64,000 bases of DNA from Undibacterium sp. (GTDB taxonomy: Bacteria; Pseudomonadota; Gammaproteobacteria; Burkholderiales; Burkholderiaceae_D): contig JAUSNO010000020.1 in NCBI GenBank assembly GCA_030645915.1, positions 44,301 to 108,300 of the forward strand, given 5' to 3'. The notes beneath the pieces are model-generated. The model was not told the origin of the DNA, ran no database searches, and saw only the letters and a program-made list of their open reading frames with translations. How positions within the stretch are numbered: position 1 is the first letter of the stretch; each line of letters opens with the position of its first letter. The position numbers and the translations under genes were made by a program. This document shows positions 38,563 through 48,243 of this stretch, piece after piece.

Positions 38563-40719
38563 TCAAAACCTTATCTCATGTTCTCCATCATCGCTGCATC
38601 CATTGCGCAAGCATTTGCCATGACGCCCGTTGCCTTTGCACAAAATACCGACAATTCGCTTGCTGAAGTGGTTGTCACTGGCAGCAGAATTGACAAGGTG
38701 AACAGTACCAAGGCCAGCGGATTTATCGATACGCCTTTGCTGGAAACCCCACTTTCCGTTACGGTGTTTACCCAGGCACAGATGCAAGACTTGCTGATAC
38801 GCCAGACCAGCGATGCGATGAAATTCGATGCCAGCGTTAACGATGCGTACAACGCTGTCGGTTATGCAGAACAGTTCTCGATCCGTGGCTTTGCATTGGA
38901 CAATTCATCAAGTTACCGCAAGGATGGCTTCGCGGTTCCCGGCGATGCGTCCATACCATTGGAAAATAAAGAACGTATCGAGGTATTGAAGGGGATTGCC
39001 GGCTTCCAGGCTGGTTTTGCGACACCAGGTGGCATCCTGAATTACGTGACCAAGCGTCCTACCAGCACGGTCATGCGCTCCGTCACGCTGGAAGCCAGCG
39101 AGCGTGGCACCCTGTATGGCGCGGCCGATCTGGGCGGCATGTCTGATGACAAGCGATTCGGTTACCGCATCAATGCCTCAGGCGAACGTTTGCGCTCCTA
39201 CATCAAGGGTGCAAATGGCGAGCGTCAGTTTGTTTCGGCTGCATTCGATTGGCATTTGAGCAGCCAGGCCTTGCTACAAATGGATCTCGACTATCAGCAT
39301 AAGTCGCAATTAACCGCACCCGGTTTCCAGCTCAGCAACGGCATCGAGCTACCGCGCGGCATTCAAGCTGACATGATGCTCAACGATCAGCCATGGGCCA
39401 GGCCGGTTGATACCCGCAACAGCAATATCGGCCTGCGATTTGAATATCAGTTCAATACTGATTGGCAAGCATCAATTGCGGCAAACAAACATGAATTCAA
39501 GCGTGACGATTACACCGCCTTTCCTTATGGCTGCAGCTCAGCAAACCTGTATCCCGGCTATTGCGCCAATGGCGACTACGATGTGTACGACTATCAAAGC
39601 GTCAATGAAGCCAAATCGCAACTCGGCACGCAGGCATTGATCAACGGTAAATTCCTGACAGGCGCGCTCAAACATACATTCGCCGCGGGTTTATCTCACT
39701 CAGAACGTCGCGATTATTTTGGTGACTATGTGTATGCGTGGGCAGGCGTCAGTAACCTCTATCACCCAGCCGTGGTAGTGCCAGAGCCAGGTAATAAAAC
39801 GGGCGACATCCTGTTACGCCGCACGGATAAAGAATGGTCGGCATTCATGCAAGACATCATCAGCATCAACGACAGCTTAAAACTGCATGTAGGCTTGCGT
39901 CACCTGAACATTCAGCGCACGCAACTGGTCAACATTGGTACCGACATCCCTGACCTGGTTAACCGCGGTTATGAGCGCAATTACCTGCTTCCTAGTCTGG
40001 CCTTGGTCAACAAGCTTGGCGACAATTGGTCGACGTACGGCGCGTATTCGGAAGGTCTGGAGCACGGTGGCCTGGCGCCAATTCACACCACCAATGAAAA
40101 CCAGTTCATCGATCCGGCAAAATCAAAACAAGTTGAATTCGGTGTAAAGGCAGATCTGCAAAAAGATCTTAGCATTTCTGCCGCTGTGTTTCGCATCCGG
40201 AAACCGCTGGAATATACCCAAACCAATAGCGATGCCAGCACGACCTATGTCAGCAATGGCGAGGCTATACACACAGGATTGGAATTCTCCGCACAGGGCA
40301 AGTTAAACCAGGACTTCCGCATAGGTGCCAGCATGACTGCCATCGACACCAAGCAAAAAAATACGGGCGACCTCACTTTGGATGGCAAGCACGTCACCAA
40401 CGTACCATCGACCAAATCCACCTTGTGGCTCGATTACACAGTGCAGCAAGTCAAAGGCCTGGGCTTGAGCGCAGTCTGGCAGCATTCCGGCAGCAAGGCT
40501 TTTAGCCCCGACAATAGCGTAACGGTACCGGCTTACCATGTGCTCAATTTTGGTGCAAGATACGCAACGCAAATGGCCGGTAGCGCTGTGACCTTGCGCG
40601 TCCATGTTGACAATGCACTTAACAAATTTTACTGGCGTGACGTGACGCAATCTTTGGGTGGCTATCTATTTCCCGGTGCACCGCGGACTTACAAGGTATC
40701 AGCCCAGTTTGATTTTTAG
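38560..40719 (+). CDS. TonB-dependent receptor under TPP riboswitch, putative thiamine transporter
   Basis: A 719-residue outer-membrane receptor. The ORF track starts at 38506, but the ATG at 38560 opens a signal peptide ending AFAQ. The plug domain (about 35-160) has EVVVTGSRID, the TonB-box-like start, QFSIRGFALDN, ERIEVLKG and GGILNYVTKRPT. The barrel follows and ends YKVSAQFDF with the terminal aromatic residue. The plug looks like siderophore receptors, but the riboswitch upstream points to thiamine or a thiamine precursor or complex as cargo. No other thiamine genes are in the window. A terminator lies about 180 bp downstream. Confidence 0.88.
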   Translation: MSKPYLMFSIIAASIAQAFAMTPVAFAQNTDNSLAEVVVTGSRIDKVNSTKASGFIDTPLLETPLSVTVFTQAQMQDLLIRQTSDAMKFDASVNDAYNAVGYAEQFSIRGFALDNSSSYRKDGFAVPGDASIPLENKERIEVLKGIAGFQAGFATPGGILNYVTKRPTSTVMRSVTLEASERGTLYGAADLGGMSDDKRFGYRINASGERLRSYIKGANGERQFVSAAFDWHLSSQALLQMDLDYQHKSQLTAPGFQLSNGIELPRGIQADMMLNDQPWARPVDTRNSNIGLRFEYQFNTDWQASIAANKHEFKRDDYTAFPYGCSSANLYPGYCANGDYDVYDYQSVNEAKSQLGTQALINGKFLTGALKHTFAAGLSHSERRDYFGDYVYAWAGVSNLYHPAVVVPEPGNKTGDILLRRTDKEWSAFMQDIISINDSLKLHVGLRHLNIQRTQLVNIGTDIPDLVNRGYERNYLLPSLALVNKLGDNWSTYGAYSEGLEHGGLAPIHTTNENQFIDPAKSKQVEFGVKADLQKDLSISAAVFRIRKPLEYTQTNSDASTTYVSNGEAIHTGLEFSAQGKLNQDFRIGASMTAIDTKQKNTGDLTLDGKHVTNVPSTKSTLWLDYTVQQVKGLGLSAVWQHSGSKAFSPDNSVTVPAYHVLNFGARYATQMAGSAVTLRVHVDNALNKFYWRDVTQSLGGYLFPGAPRTYKVSAQFDF

Positions 40720-40897
40720 ATTGAATGCGCTAAATCAATAGAAAAAATTGCTCTAATTTCTATGTCTATCTAACCGAACTAGCCTGTTTGATCAGTGAAA
40801 CTGCATTTAGCGCATACTCTGCTTGTCAAGAACGGCTAAGCCGTGGATAATCCCGACCTCGCATCTCTTTCGAGTACCTATTTGTATCCGAAGAAAA

Positions 40898-40927
40898 CAG
40901 CCCGCTTTCACCAGCGGGCTTTTTCTT
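40898..40927 (+). terminator. Intrinsic terminator
   Basis: AGCCCGCT-TTCACC-AGCGGGCT followed by TTTTC forms a strong hairpin. It lies in the 313-bp space between the receptor (stop 40719) and rpoD (41033). The remaining bases of that space show a short palindrome ACGGCTAAGCCGT near 40832 and nothing else that I can identify. It may end the receptor transcript or protect rpoD from read-through. Confidence 0.8.
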
Positions 40928-41032
40928 CCACCTTGCAATGAATTTATTGCCTTGTAAATGATGTAAATGTGCTCGCTTTTGTTCTTGCCATCGCAACCCG
41001 AAGGCATTTGTTGTCGTATTCGATTTCGTTAC

Positions 41033-43744
41033 ATGAAAAACAGCATAACTAATTCCACTCCAAGCACTCCTGAAAAAGCAGCCTCAACGCTTACCCTGGG
41101 AACAAAAACCATCCAGCGAAAACCAGCAACAGCACCAGCATCAAGGACTGTTGTCTTGCCGGTCGTCAGCCAGAACACAGAATCGATGGGGCAGACAGAG
41201 CAAGCAGACACGACAGTGGCAGCTCCTGTAGTGACCGTCGTGGTCACTAAACGCCGTTCGAGACTAGCGGCGGTTGCGGTGGAAGCATTGCCTGAAAATG
41301 CTGGCGAACCGGCAACAGCGGTCGTCGCTGACATGCTGCCAGCCGAGGTCAATGCAACAGAAATTGAAACGGCATCAGTCATTAACGAAAAAATCGAAGA
41401 AATCGCCTGCGAGACAATAGCAACGCCTGTGCAAAATGCGGCAGAAATCGACACTGAAGTTTCGCCGCTAGAAAACGTACCAGCGGTGGCAAAACCAGCT
41501 GTTGTGGTGACAAGAAAAGTATCTAAATTAATCAAAAAACCAGTTGAAGTTGCGGCGCCAGTCGCAGAATTGACAGTGCCGGAAGTCACTGCGCCGCCGA
41601 AAGCGAGCATTGCAAGCAAAACGCGTATCGCCACAGAAAAATCTAGCCCGGCGCTAGCGGCTGCTACGCTTGCCGACATCGACACTTCCGGCTATGTCAT
41701 GCCGATGTTTCGAGAAGCCGCCAAGCGTGGCCGCAAACCTTCCTCACCTCAGGTGTACAACGAAGAGATTCACGCACTCAACGCGGTCGAATCTTCAGAG
41801 CTGAAACGTGCAGCACGCTCCAAGGCAACCAAAAAATCCGGTGCAGGCGCGGTGGTCAACGAGGCCGCCACCAAAGAACAGTTGGAACAAGTACGCCTGC
41901 GACTGACCAAGTTAATTCAGCTAGGCAAGGATCGCAGCTATCTTACCCATGCCGAAATCAACGATCACTTGCCAGACAATATCGCCGATCCGGACATGAT
42001 CCTGGGCATCATCAGAACCTTGAATGATGTCGGCATTGCAGTCTATGATCAAGCGCCGGACGCCACCATGATGCTGTTGACTGACAACGTAGCGGCCGCC
42101 GTCAGCGATGACGATGCAGAAGCCACTGCCGCTGTCGCGCTCTCTACGGTTGATTCTGACTTTGGCCGCACCACTGATCCGGTACGCATGTACATGCGCG
42201 AAATGGGCGGCGTCGAACTGCTCACGCGCAGCGGCGAAATCGAAATTGCCAAGCGTATAGAAAACGGCCTGAAAGACATGCTGCAAGCGATCTCCGCTTG
42301 CCCGTCTACGCTGCAGGAAATGCTCGCCATCGCTGACAAGATCGCCAGTGACGAGCTTGCCATCGACGACATCGTCGATGGTCTGCATGATCCGGATGAA
42401 AAAGACCATGTGGCATTGAATCTGCCGATAGTCGCCGCCGACGCAGAAGCGGAAGAACTGGAAGAGGAAGATGACGAGGATGAAGAGGCCAGCGCAGAAA
42501 AGGCCAACGCCATCAGCGCCGAACAACTCTTGCAACTGAAAACCACGGTCCTGAAAAAATTTGCAACGATCGCAGTGCAATTTGAAAAAATGACGGCAGA
42601 GCATGCCAAGGGCAGCTACCAGTCAGCTGCCTACAAGACAGCGCAAGAAGCCATCTCCAGCGAATTGTTAGGCATACGCTTTAGCGTCAAGACCACAGAA
42701 AAACTTTGCGACATCTTGCGCAAGCAAATGAGCGAACTGCGCCAGACCGAAAAGAAGATGCTGGATTTATTCGTTAATAAATGCGGCATGCCACGGCAGC
42801 ATTTTATTGCTGAATTCTTGCACAACGCCACCAATCCTGGCTGGCTGGAAACCGAGATAGTCAGCACGCAAGCCTATGCCGTGCTGCTCAAGCGCCATAT
42901 CCACGCCGCCAGAGAATTGCAAGGCAAGCTCATTCATCTTGAAGAGCAAGTAAAATTGCCGCTGAGTGATTTACGCATCGTCAATAAACTGATGGTCGCC
43001 GGAGAAAAGCGCGCCAGAGACGCCAAGAGCGCCATGACCGAGGCTAACTTACGCCTGGTGATCTCGATTGCCAAGAAATATATCAACCGCGGCATGCAAT
43101 TTCTCGATCTGATCCAGGAAGGTAATATCGGCCTGCTCAAGGCAGTCGACAAATTTGAATACCGTCGCGGCTACAAGTTTTCTACCTATGCTACCTGGTG
43201 GATCAGGCAAGCGATTTCGCGCGCGATTGCCGATCAGGCGCGCACCATCCGCGTGCCGGTCCACATGATAGAAACGATCAACAAGCTCAATCGCATCAAG
43301 CGTCAGTGGATGCAACAAACCGGTACCGAACCAGACTCGGCGACGATCGCAGAGAAGATGGAACTGCCGGAAAACAAAGTGCGCGAAATCCTGAAAATCG
43401 CCAAAGAACCGGTTTCACTGGATGTGCCTATCGGTGACGACGGCGATTCGCAACTGGGTGACTTCATTGAAGACAGCATGACCCTCTCGCCAGTGGCCGC
43501 AGCAATGCAAGCTTCAGTGCAGGGCAAGCTGAAAGAGATTCTCGATTCGCTCAGCCCGCGTGAAGCCAAGGTATTGCGCATGCGCTTCGGCCTGGAAATG
43601 GCCAGCGATCACACCCTGGAAGAAGTCGGCAAGCAGTTCGATGTCACACGCGAACGCATACGCCAGATCGAAGCCAAGGCGATGAAAAAACTCCGCCACC
43701 CGTCACGCTCGGACCAATTGAAGAGCCTGCTGGAAAGCCATTAA
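41033..43744 (+). CDS. rpoD: RNA polymerase primary sigma factor RpoD
   Basis: A 903-residue sigma70, much longer than the 613 of E. coli. The first 270 or so residues are low-complexity (Ala, Val, Thr, Glu, Pro) with no known domain. Region 1.1 (about 290-350) and region 1.2 ([20 protein letters not shown]) follow, then an acidic non-conserved region with [11 protein letters not shown]. Region 2 reads [20 protein letters not shown] and [20 protein letters not shown], and region 4 [20 protein letters not shown]. It directs RNA polymerase to housekeeping promoters. The ORF track starts at 40967; ATG 41033 ([10 protein letters not shown]) is preferred. dnaG is not adjacent. Confidence 0.94.
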   Translation: MKNSITNSTPSTPEKAASTLTLGTKTIQRKPATAPASRTVVLPVVSQNTESMGQTEQADTTVAAPVVTVVVTKRRSRLAAVAVEALPENAGEPATAVVADMLPAEVNATEIETASVINEKIEEIACETIATPVQNAAEIDTEVSPLENVPAVAKPAVVVTRKVSKLIKKPVEVAAPVAELTVPEVTAPPKASIASKTRIATEKSSPALAAATLADIDTSGYVMPMFREAAKRGRKPSSPQVYNEEIHALNAVESSELKRAARSKATKKSGAGAVVNEAATKEQLEQVRLRLTKLIQLGKDRSYLTHAEINDHLPDNIADPDMILGIIRTLNDVGIAVYDQAPDATMMLLTDNVAAAVSDDDAEATAAVALSTVDSDFGRTTDPVRMYMREMGGVELLTRSGEIEIAKRIENGLKDMLQAISACPSTLQEMLAIADKIASDELAIDDIVDGLHDPDEKDHVALNLPIVAADAEAEELEEEDDEDEEASAEKANAISAEQLLQLKTTVLKKFATIAVQFEKMTAEHAKGSYQSAAYKTAQEAISSELLGIRFSVKTTEKLCDILRKQMSELRQTEKKMLDLFVNKCGMPRQHFIAEFLHNATNPGWLETEIVSTQAYAVLLKRHIHAARELQGKLIHLEEQVKLPLSDLRIVNKLMVAGEKRARDAKSAMTEANLRLVISIAKKYINRGMQFLDLIQEGNIGLLKAVDKFEYRRGYKFSTYATWWIRQAISRAIADQARTIRVPVHMIETINKLNRIKRQWMQQTGTEPDSATIAEKMELPENKVREILKIAKEPVSLDVPIGDDGDSQLGDFIEDSMTLSPVAAAMQASVQGKLKEILDSLSPREAKVLRMRFGLEMASDHTLEEVGKQFDVTRERIRQIEAKAMKKLRHPSRSDQLKSLLESH

Positions 43745-43800
43745 GATCGCCTGCCGGGGTCTGCTATACGCATGGTGAGCACCAGAGCGCAAAATCAAAA

Positions 43801-43882
43801 CAGGCACCCTGCCAGCACGCACTATCCATGCGCCTGCTGGCAGCATCAAGGCTGCAGCCCGCATGGGCATTGCGTCAGCGAG
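43801..43882. repeat. Palindromic intergenic repeat, copy D
   Basis: It contains CCAGCACGCACTATCCATGCGCC and GGCTGCAGCCCGCATGGGC, which pair through CCATGCG/CGCATGG, and a closing ATTGCGT that echoes copy C. It shares CACTATCCATGCGCC with copy E at nearly every base. It lies between rpoD and the NadR-like gene. Confidence 0.7.
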
Positions 43883-43962
43883 GTAGTGTTTTTTAAAAAT
43901 TACCGGGTTGCGTGATACTCAAAGCTTCAATGTATCCCAAACATGTATCCCAAACACTCTAG

Positions 43963-44511
43963 CTAACTGGCCAGAAACGACAGGGTGAATTGCACCTGTT
44001 CCACCCGCTCTGCCAGACTACCTTCCACCAGCAAGAACGGTATTTCCCTCTCCTCCAAAATACGCAAAAGCTCTTCGTGAATATGCTGGCGGACCGCCGC
44101 AGATTCGCGCTGCAAACCATCTGCGCTCCAGGGAAAATCGGGGGCCGTCACCAGCGTAAAGTCGTAGGTATGGGATTGTTCCAGCTGCGCCAAAGCGGCA
44201 TCAGCCTGCTGAAAATAATGCCGGCTGTAGATCGCCGTCATCAATGGGCTGGTATCGCAAAAAAGCCAGTCCCTGGCGCGCAAGGCGAATTCTTTTTCTC
44301 TTTGCACTTGGGTGGCAGCGATGAGAATTTGCTCTTCCTCTTTCGGTACGCGCTGTTGGGTATCGACAAATTCACGCAGATATTCTGGCACCCAGACAGT
44401 CTGATAATGCGCTGCCAATGCTTCAGCCAGGATGGATTTACCGGATGATTCTGCACCAAGAATCGCGACTCGCGTTATGGGCAATGCTATTGGCAATATT
44501 ATTGCTGACAT
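43963..44511 (-). CDS. NadR-like ATPase, putative nicotinamide riboside kinase
   Basis: A 182-residue P-loop kinase. GAESSGKSILAEALAAHY (Walker A, about residue 19) and VWVPEYLREFVDTQQ match the kinase half of NadR; WLFCDTSPLMTAIYSRHYF carries the substrate-side acid. The nucleotidyltransferase and regulatory domains of full NadR are absent. It would phosphorylate nicotinamide riboside once inside the cell. It overlaps the pnuC gene upstream by 13 bp, so the two form an import-and-trap pair. Confidence 0.8.
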   Translation of the reverse strand: MSAIILPIALPITRVAILGAESSGKSILAEALAAHYQTVWVPEYLREFVDTQQRVPKEEEQILIAATQVQREKEFALRARDWLFCDTSPLMTAIYSRHYFQQADAALAQLEQSHTYDFTLVTAPDFPWSADGLQRESAAVRQHIHEELLRILEEREIPFLLVEGSLAERVEQVQFTLSFLAS

Positions 44512-45092
44512 GCTTTACCCCATGCGCGCCAGCCCATCATCGCCATCACCACAAACACGGCATACAAGATAGCAGTGAGCATCAGGCCTTTATAAATATA
44601 GAGGCCGACATACAGTACGTCGACTATGATCCAGACGAGCCAGTTTTCCCTCTTTTTGCGCGATAACAGCACTTGCCCCAGCAAGCTGCCTGCGGTTAAA
44701 AAACCATCGGCATACGGTACATCCGTATCGGTAAAGGATTTCAAAAACCAGGCCAGCGCTGCAAAACCCAGCAGCCACGCAAGCAGGGACACACCCCGGC
44801 CCTGCATCGTCAGAGAAGAAACCGTCAGCACCTTACGCTCACTATCTCCCCATAGCCAGAGATGCCAACCCCAGATCGACACCAGAATGAAAACGAATTG
44901 CAAGCCCATATCGCCATACAGACGGGCATCTAAAAACACCATGGCATACAGACCGGAAGACAGGATGGAAAACAGCCAGGCCCAGTGCAACTGGCGGATA
45001 TTGAGCGCAACAGTGATGGCGGATAAAATGAAAGAAACTAATTCCAGTGGCGTGGTGCTAAAGCCTGACAGCAAGGGTAAGGTTTGATTCAT
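44499..45092 (-). CDS. pnuC: Nicotinamide riboside transporter PnuC
   Basis: A membrane protein of about 197 residues with seven expected helices. The conserved motifs are GWHLWLWG (a WxxW-type signature, near residue 75) and NWLVWIIVDVLYVGLYIYKG near the end. PnuC moves nicotinamide riboside down its gradient and relies on kinase trapping, which the overlapping gene supplies. The ORF track begins at 45233, but MNQTLPLLSGF at 45092 gives the normal length. A thiamine-carrying PnuT relative is an alternative, but the kinase partner favours nicotinamide riboside. Confidence 0.82.
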   Translation of the reverse strand: MNQTLPLLSGFSTTPLELVSFILSAITVALNIRQLHWAWLFSILSSGLYAMVFLDARLYGDMGLQFVFILVSIWGWHLWLWGDSERKVLTVSSLTMQGRGVSLLAWLLGFAALAWFLKSFTDTDVPYADGFLTAGSLLGQVLLSRKKRENWLVWIIVDVLYVGLYIYKGLMLTAILYAVFVVMAMMGWRAWGKACQQ

Positions 45093-45292
45093 GCGGTGAT
45101 TGAAGTCTTCAGGTTGAATCTTGATAGAATAGCGAACAGTTGGCGAACGAATCGGATACAAAAAAACGCAAGCGCAAAAGAATGGCGCCATTATCACTGA
45201 TAAGAACAGCATTGTCATTGCTGGCGAAAGCAAAAGCCAGATGACCGTTCACACAAGTCAATTGATTCATTTAAAAAAACTCAACCACCACC

Positions 45293-45781
45293 ATGAAAAA
45301 ACAACCTGGTTTTACGCTGATAGAAATGATGGCGGTGATCGCCATCATCGCCATTCTGGCGGCAATGGCAGTGCCATCTTATCTATTCAAGGTAATTCGT
45401 GAGCAGATAGAAGGGTCTATTCCATTGACCGACGTCGTTAAAAAACCGATCGCGCTCGCCTGGCTCACTACCCAGACTTTTCCCGCAGATAATGCTGCGG
45501 CCGGATTGCCCAGCCCGGACAATTTCGTCAATAATTATGTCAGCAGCGTTGCGATACAAGATGGGGCGATTAACATCACTTTCGGCAATCGTGCCAGCGG
45601 CCCGCTCAAAGGAAAAATATTGACGCTGCGCCCAGCGGTAGTGACGGATGCGCCTATCGTGCCTGTTACCTGGGTCTGTGCCGGAGCCGAGGCACCGGAC
45701 AAGATGACCATCATGGGAGTGGATAAAACCTCGATAGAGCAAAATCACCTGCCCCTGGCTTGTCGGCGCAGGGGCAAGTGA
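45293..45781 (+). CDS. Type IV pilin-like protein (prepilin)
   Basis: A 162-residue prepilin. The cleavage motif QPG-FTLIEMMAVIAIIAIL is at residue 5 with the conserved Glu at +5, so it is processed by PilD and assembled or anchored through the hydrophobic helix. The C-terminal part contains two cysteines (WVCAGAE and LPLAC) that could close the D-loop disulfide. The leader is only six residues. No other pilus genes adjoin it, so it is an orphan major or minor pilin. Confidence 0.85.
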   Translation: MKKQPGFTLIEMMAVIAIIAILAAMAVPSYLFKVIREQIEGSIPLTDVVKKPIALAWLTTQTFPADNAAAGLPSPDNFVNNYVSSVAIQDGAINITFGNRASGPLKGKILTLRPAVVTDAPIVPVTWVCAGAEAPDKMTIMGVDKTSIEQNHLPLACRRRGK

Positions 45782-45857
45782 AGACACCACTACAAGCGAG
45801 GGAAACGCAGATTTATTCCGTTCGCCCTGACGGTTTTGAATTGATCTGCACTACAGC

Positions 45858-48110
45858 CTAGAATTTATGTTCCAGCATGGCGCGGACAGCAACCGTGGTC
45901 GGCGTGGTCGTGGTACGCATCAAAGAACCTTTTGCGTCAACGTAGGTCGTCGCCGAGATATTATCCTGATGCAGCACGTTACCTAAAGAGACACGCAGAT
46001 TGGTCTTAGGATCAAACTTCCACAGCGCATACAAATCCAATACCCGTTTTGGTATTGAGTACGCACTCTGTTCAACCGAGATGCGCACTGGCCCGCCATT
46101 TTGAAAACTGTAGTTACCGCCCAAAGTCAGCGGCAATTGATCGAGTTTGTAATCAATGCCGACATTCGCGCTGATCGGTGTTTGTGAATCAAGACGATTA
46201 TTCGGGCCGGGCACAGAACTCAAATTCGACCAGTTAAACGAGAGATTGGAGCGAAAATCAATCGCTGGCGCATCACTCATGATAGAGCGCAAAGGGAACT
46301 TAGCCTCTAGCTCTATACCGCGGGTAGTCGCGATGCCGTCATTGATCGGCATCGCGATCCAGACACCGGTCGCATCGGATATGTCGGTGCGCGTGATGTC
46401 TTCAATCCTGCGCATGAAAACACTGGCACTGAGCATGCCACCGTCCGTCAGGTAGTGCTCGAATGCGGCATCCAGTCCCCAGGCCAGTTCTGGCTTCAAA
46501 TTAGGGTTACCCATACGATCGGGGCTGGTGGCTTTATTGTCATTCGAAATAAACCGTCGCGGGATCAAGCTACCGGTATCAGGCGCTTTATAAGTACGGG
46601 TTAAACCCAGACGCACCTGATCATTCTTGCTATCAGGGAGTTTCCATAAAGTTTGCAGGATCGGGCTCCAGACGCTGGACTTGTTATTCACTTCCGCATA
46701 AGAATTTCCCTTGCTGCTGGTGTCCAGCCCTTCCCAGCGCAAACCGGCGTAGATCGACCAGTTTTTTGAGACGTTCCATTCGTCTTGCACAAACAAGGCT
46801 AGCCGCACCACTTCAGCATCAAAAGTCTCATCGAGATTAATCGGATTGATGACAGGATCATTTACTTCAGGTTTGAAAACTTGATCATGCTGGGTACGGT
46901 TTTCGTTACGCTTGCTCAGCGCGCCATCCCAGCCAGCGGCAATTGAATGATCGGTAACGAAGGGAGCAGTATATTTGCCGCCCCAGGTGAAGCCCTGATC
47001 GCTGGCGCCGGAACTGGCCTTGCGATCCAGCGTTTGCAGGTGCTTTGCGTTATAGCCTTGGTAACCCACATCCGAACTGCGCTTGTTATAACTGACACCC
47101 AATTTCACATCGAGCTTGGCACTGTCTGCCAGCTTACGTATCCAGTTGAGATTGCTGCGTATCATGGCAAATTCAGATTCGATTTGCGTCAGGTCGCTGG
47201 CGTACAAAGGCAAATCGCCGCTACTCACCTGTTGATTGAAGCCAGAAAAACGATTCGCGTGCACAAAACTTTGCGAGGTCACGGTATCGCCATTTTCCAG
47301 GTTCCAATTCACCCGTGGCGAAAAACCAAGGCCGGTAAATGTCCCCCAATCCTTGGAGTCGGTATGCCGATCCAGCGTAGGAGTGCCATTGGCACCCTTG
47401 CCTATCTCATCGCTGCTGGAAGGACGCTCATATTTTCCGGAATTGAGATTGCCCGAGATGGAATACGACATGCGCCCAAGCTTGTCGGAAAACTGCAGAC
47501 TGACGTTAGCGCCGTATTTGCCACCCTCTTCCTGCATGCCCACTTTCAATTCACGCTGTGCCGTGACGATGGCCTTTTTCAGCACGATATTGATGGCACC
47601 GGCGATGGATTGCGTACTCAACTCGGCGGTGGCGGAACGAATCACCTCGATGCGCTCGATATTGTCGGGCGAAATGGAATCGAGCGAAAACCCCGGCGGG
47701 CTAGGCTCACCATTGAGCATGATCTGGGTGTAACCGGCCCCTAGGCCCCGCATGCGTATGCTGCCGCCGCGACCCTGTACGCCACCGATGGTCACGCCAG
47801 GCAAACGCTTTAATACATCGCCGATATTGGTATCGCCATAACGCACGATCTCTTCCTGCGTCACCACAATCTTGCTGGCGGTATCCTGACGGCGCTCGTC
47901 ATACCCTTTGGCGCCGCTGATCTCCACTTTTTGCAGCTTATCGGCAGCTGGCTTGGCCAGATTGGCTGGCTTAGTTTGCTTAGTTTGCTTAGGCAGAGCC
48001 TCAACTGCATCCTCCTTCGTGGCTTGTTGCGCATGCGTACTGGAGCCGTACGCCAACAAGAGCGAAAAAGGCAATAAAGCCAGGCGAAATGGGGACGAAA
48101 GTATAGGCAT
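45858..48110 (-). CDS. TonB-dependent receptor downstream of the cobalamin genes
   Basis: A 750-residue outer-membrane receptor. The signal peptide (about 1-28, ending SSTHAQ) is followed by a linker, then the plug: KVEISGAKGYDERR, IGDVLKRLPGVTIGG, SIRMRGLGAGYTQIMLNGEP and IERIEVIRSATAELST. The barrel ends in AMLEHKF with the terminal Phe. It reads in the same direction as cobQ, 133 bp downstream, so it may be co-expressed with the cobalamin genes. No riboswitch or clear Fur site is visible in the gap. The substrate is uncertain; corrinoid or iron chelate are both possible. Confidence 0.85.
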   Translation of the reverse strand: MPILSSPFRLALLPFSLLLAYGSSTHAQQATKEDAVEALPKQTKQTKPANLAKPAADKLQKVEISGAKGYDERRQDTASKIVVTQEEIVRYGDTNIGDVLKRLPGVTIGGVQGRGGSIRMRGLGAGYTQIMLNGEPSPPGFSLDSISPDNIERIEVIRSATAELSTQSIAGAINIVLKKAIVTAQRELKVGMQEEGGKYGANVSLQFSDKLGRMSYSISGNLNSGKYERPSSSDEIGKGANGTPTLDRHTDSKDWGTFTGLGFSPRVNWNLENGDTVTSQSFVHANRFSGFNQQVSSGDLPLYASDLTQIESEFAMIRSNLNWIRKLADSAKLDVKLGVSYNKRSSDVGYQGYNAKHLQTLDRKASSGASDQGFTWGGKYTAPFVTDHSIAAGWDGALSKRNENRTQHDQVFKPEVNDPVINPINLDETFDAEVVRLALFVQDEWNVSKNWSIYAGLRWEGLDTSSKGNSYAEVNNKSSVWSPILQTLWKLPDSKNDQVRLGLTRTYKAPDTGSLIPRRFISNDNKATSPDRMGNPNLKPELAWGLDAAFEHYLTDGGMLSASVFMRRIEDITRTDISDATGVWIAMPINDGIATTRGIELEAKFPLRSIMSDAPAIDFRSNLSFNWSNLSSVPGPNNRLDSQTPISANVGIDYKLDQLPLTLGGNYSFQNGGPVRISVEQSAYSIPKRVLDLYALWKFDPKTNLRVSLGNVLHQDNISATTYVDAKGSLMRTTTTPTTVAVRAMLEHKF

Positions 48111-48243
48111 GAAGATGGCGGAGTAAAAGGAGAATGGCGCTTCGACCGGACAGCAACCCTAAAGTTCCTGCCGATCAACTGTCGAAACAATATGATACAA
48201 AGGCGTAAGAGTACCCTAAGCACTCCTTACTCTAGACGGAAGT

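Noticed and set aside
41921-42604. 227-codon - strand ORF opposite rpoD
   Set aside because: Shadow of the rpoD coding sequence; no recognisable protein.
43963-44511. Full bifunctional NadR
   Set aside because: Only the kinase part is present; the HxGH nucleotidyltransferase motif and the DNA-binding part are missing.
48111-48243. Possible second cobalamin riboswitch before the TonB receptor at 45858
   Set aside because: The minus strand lacks the B12 box and the CCGCAAC block; only unremarkable sequence is present.
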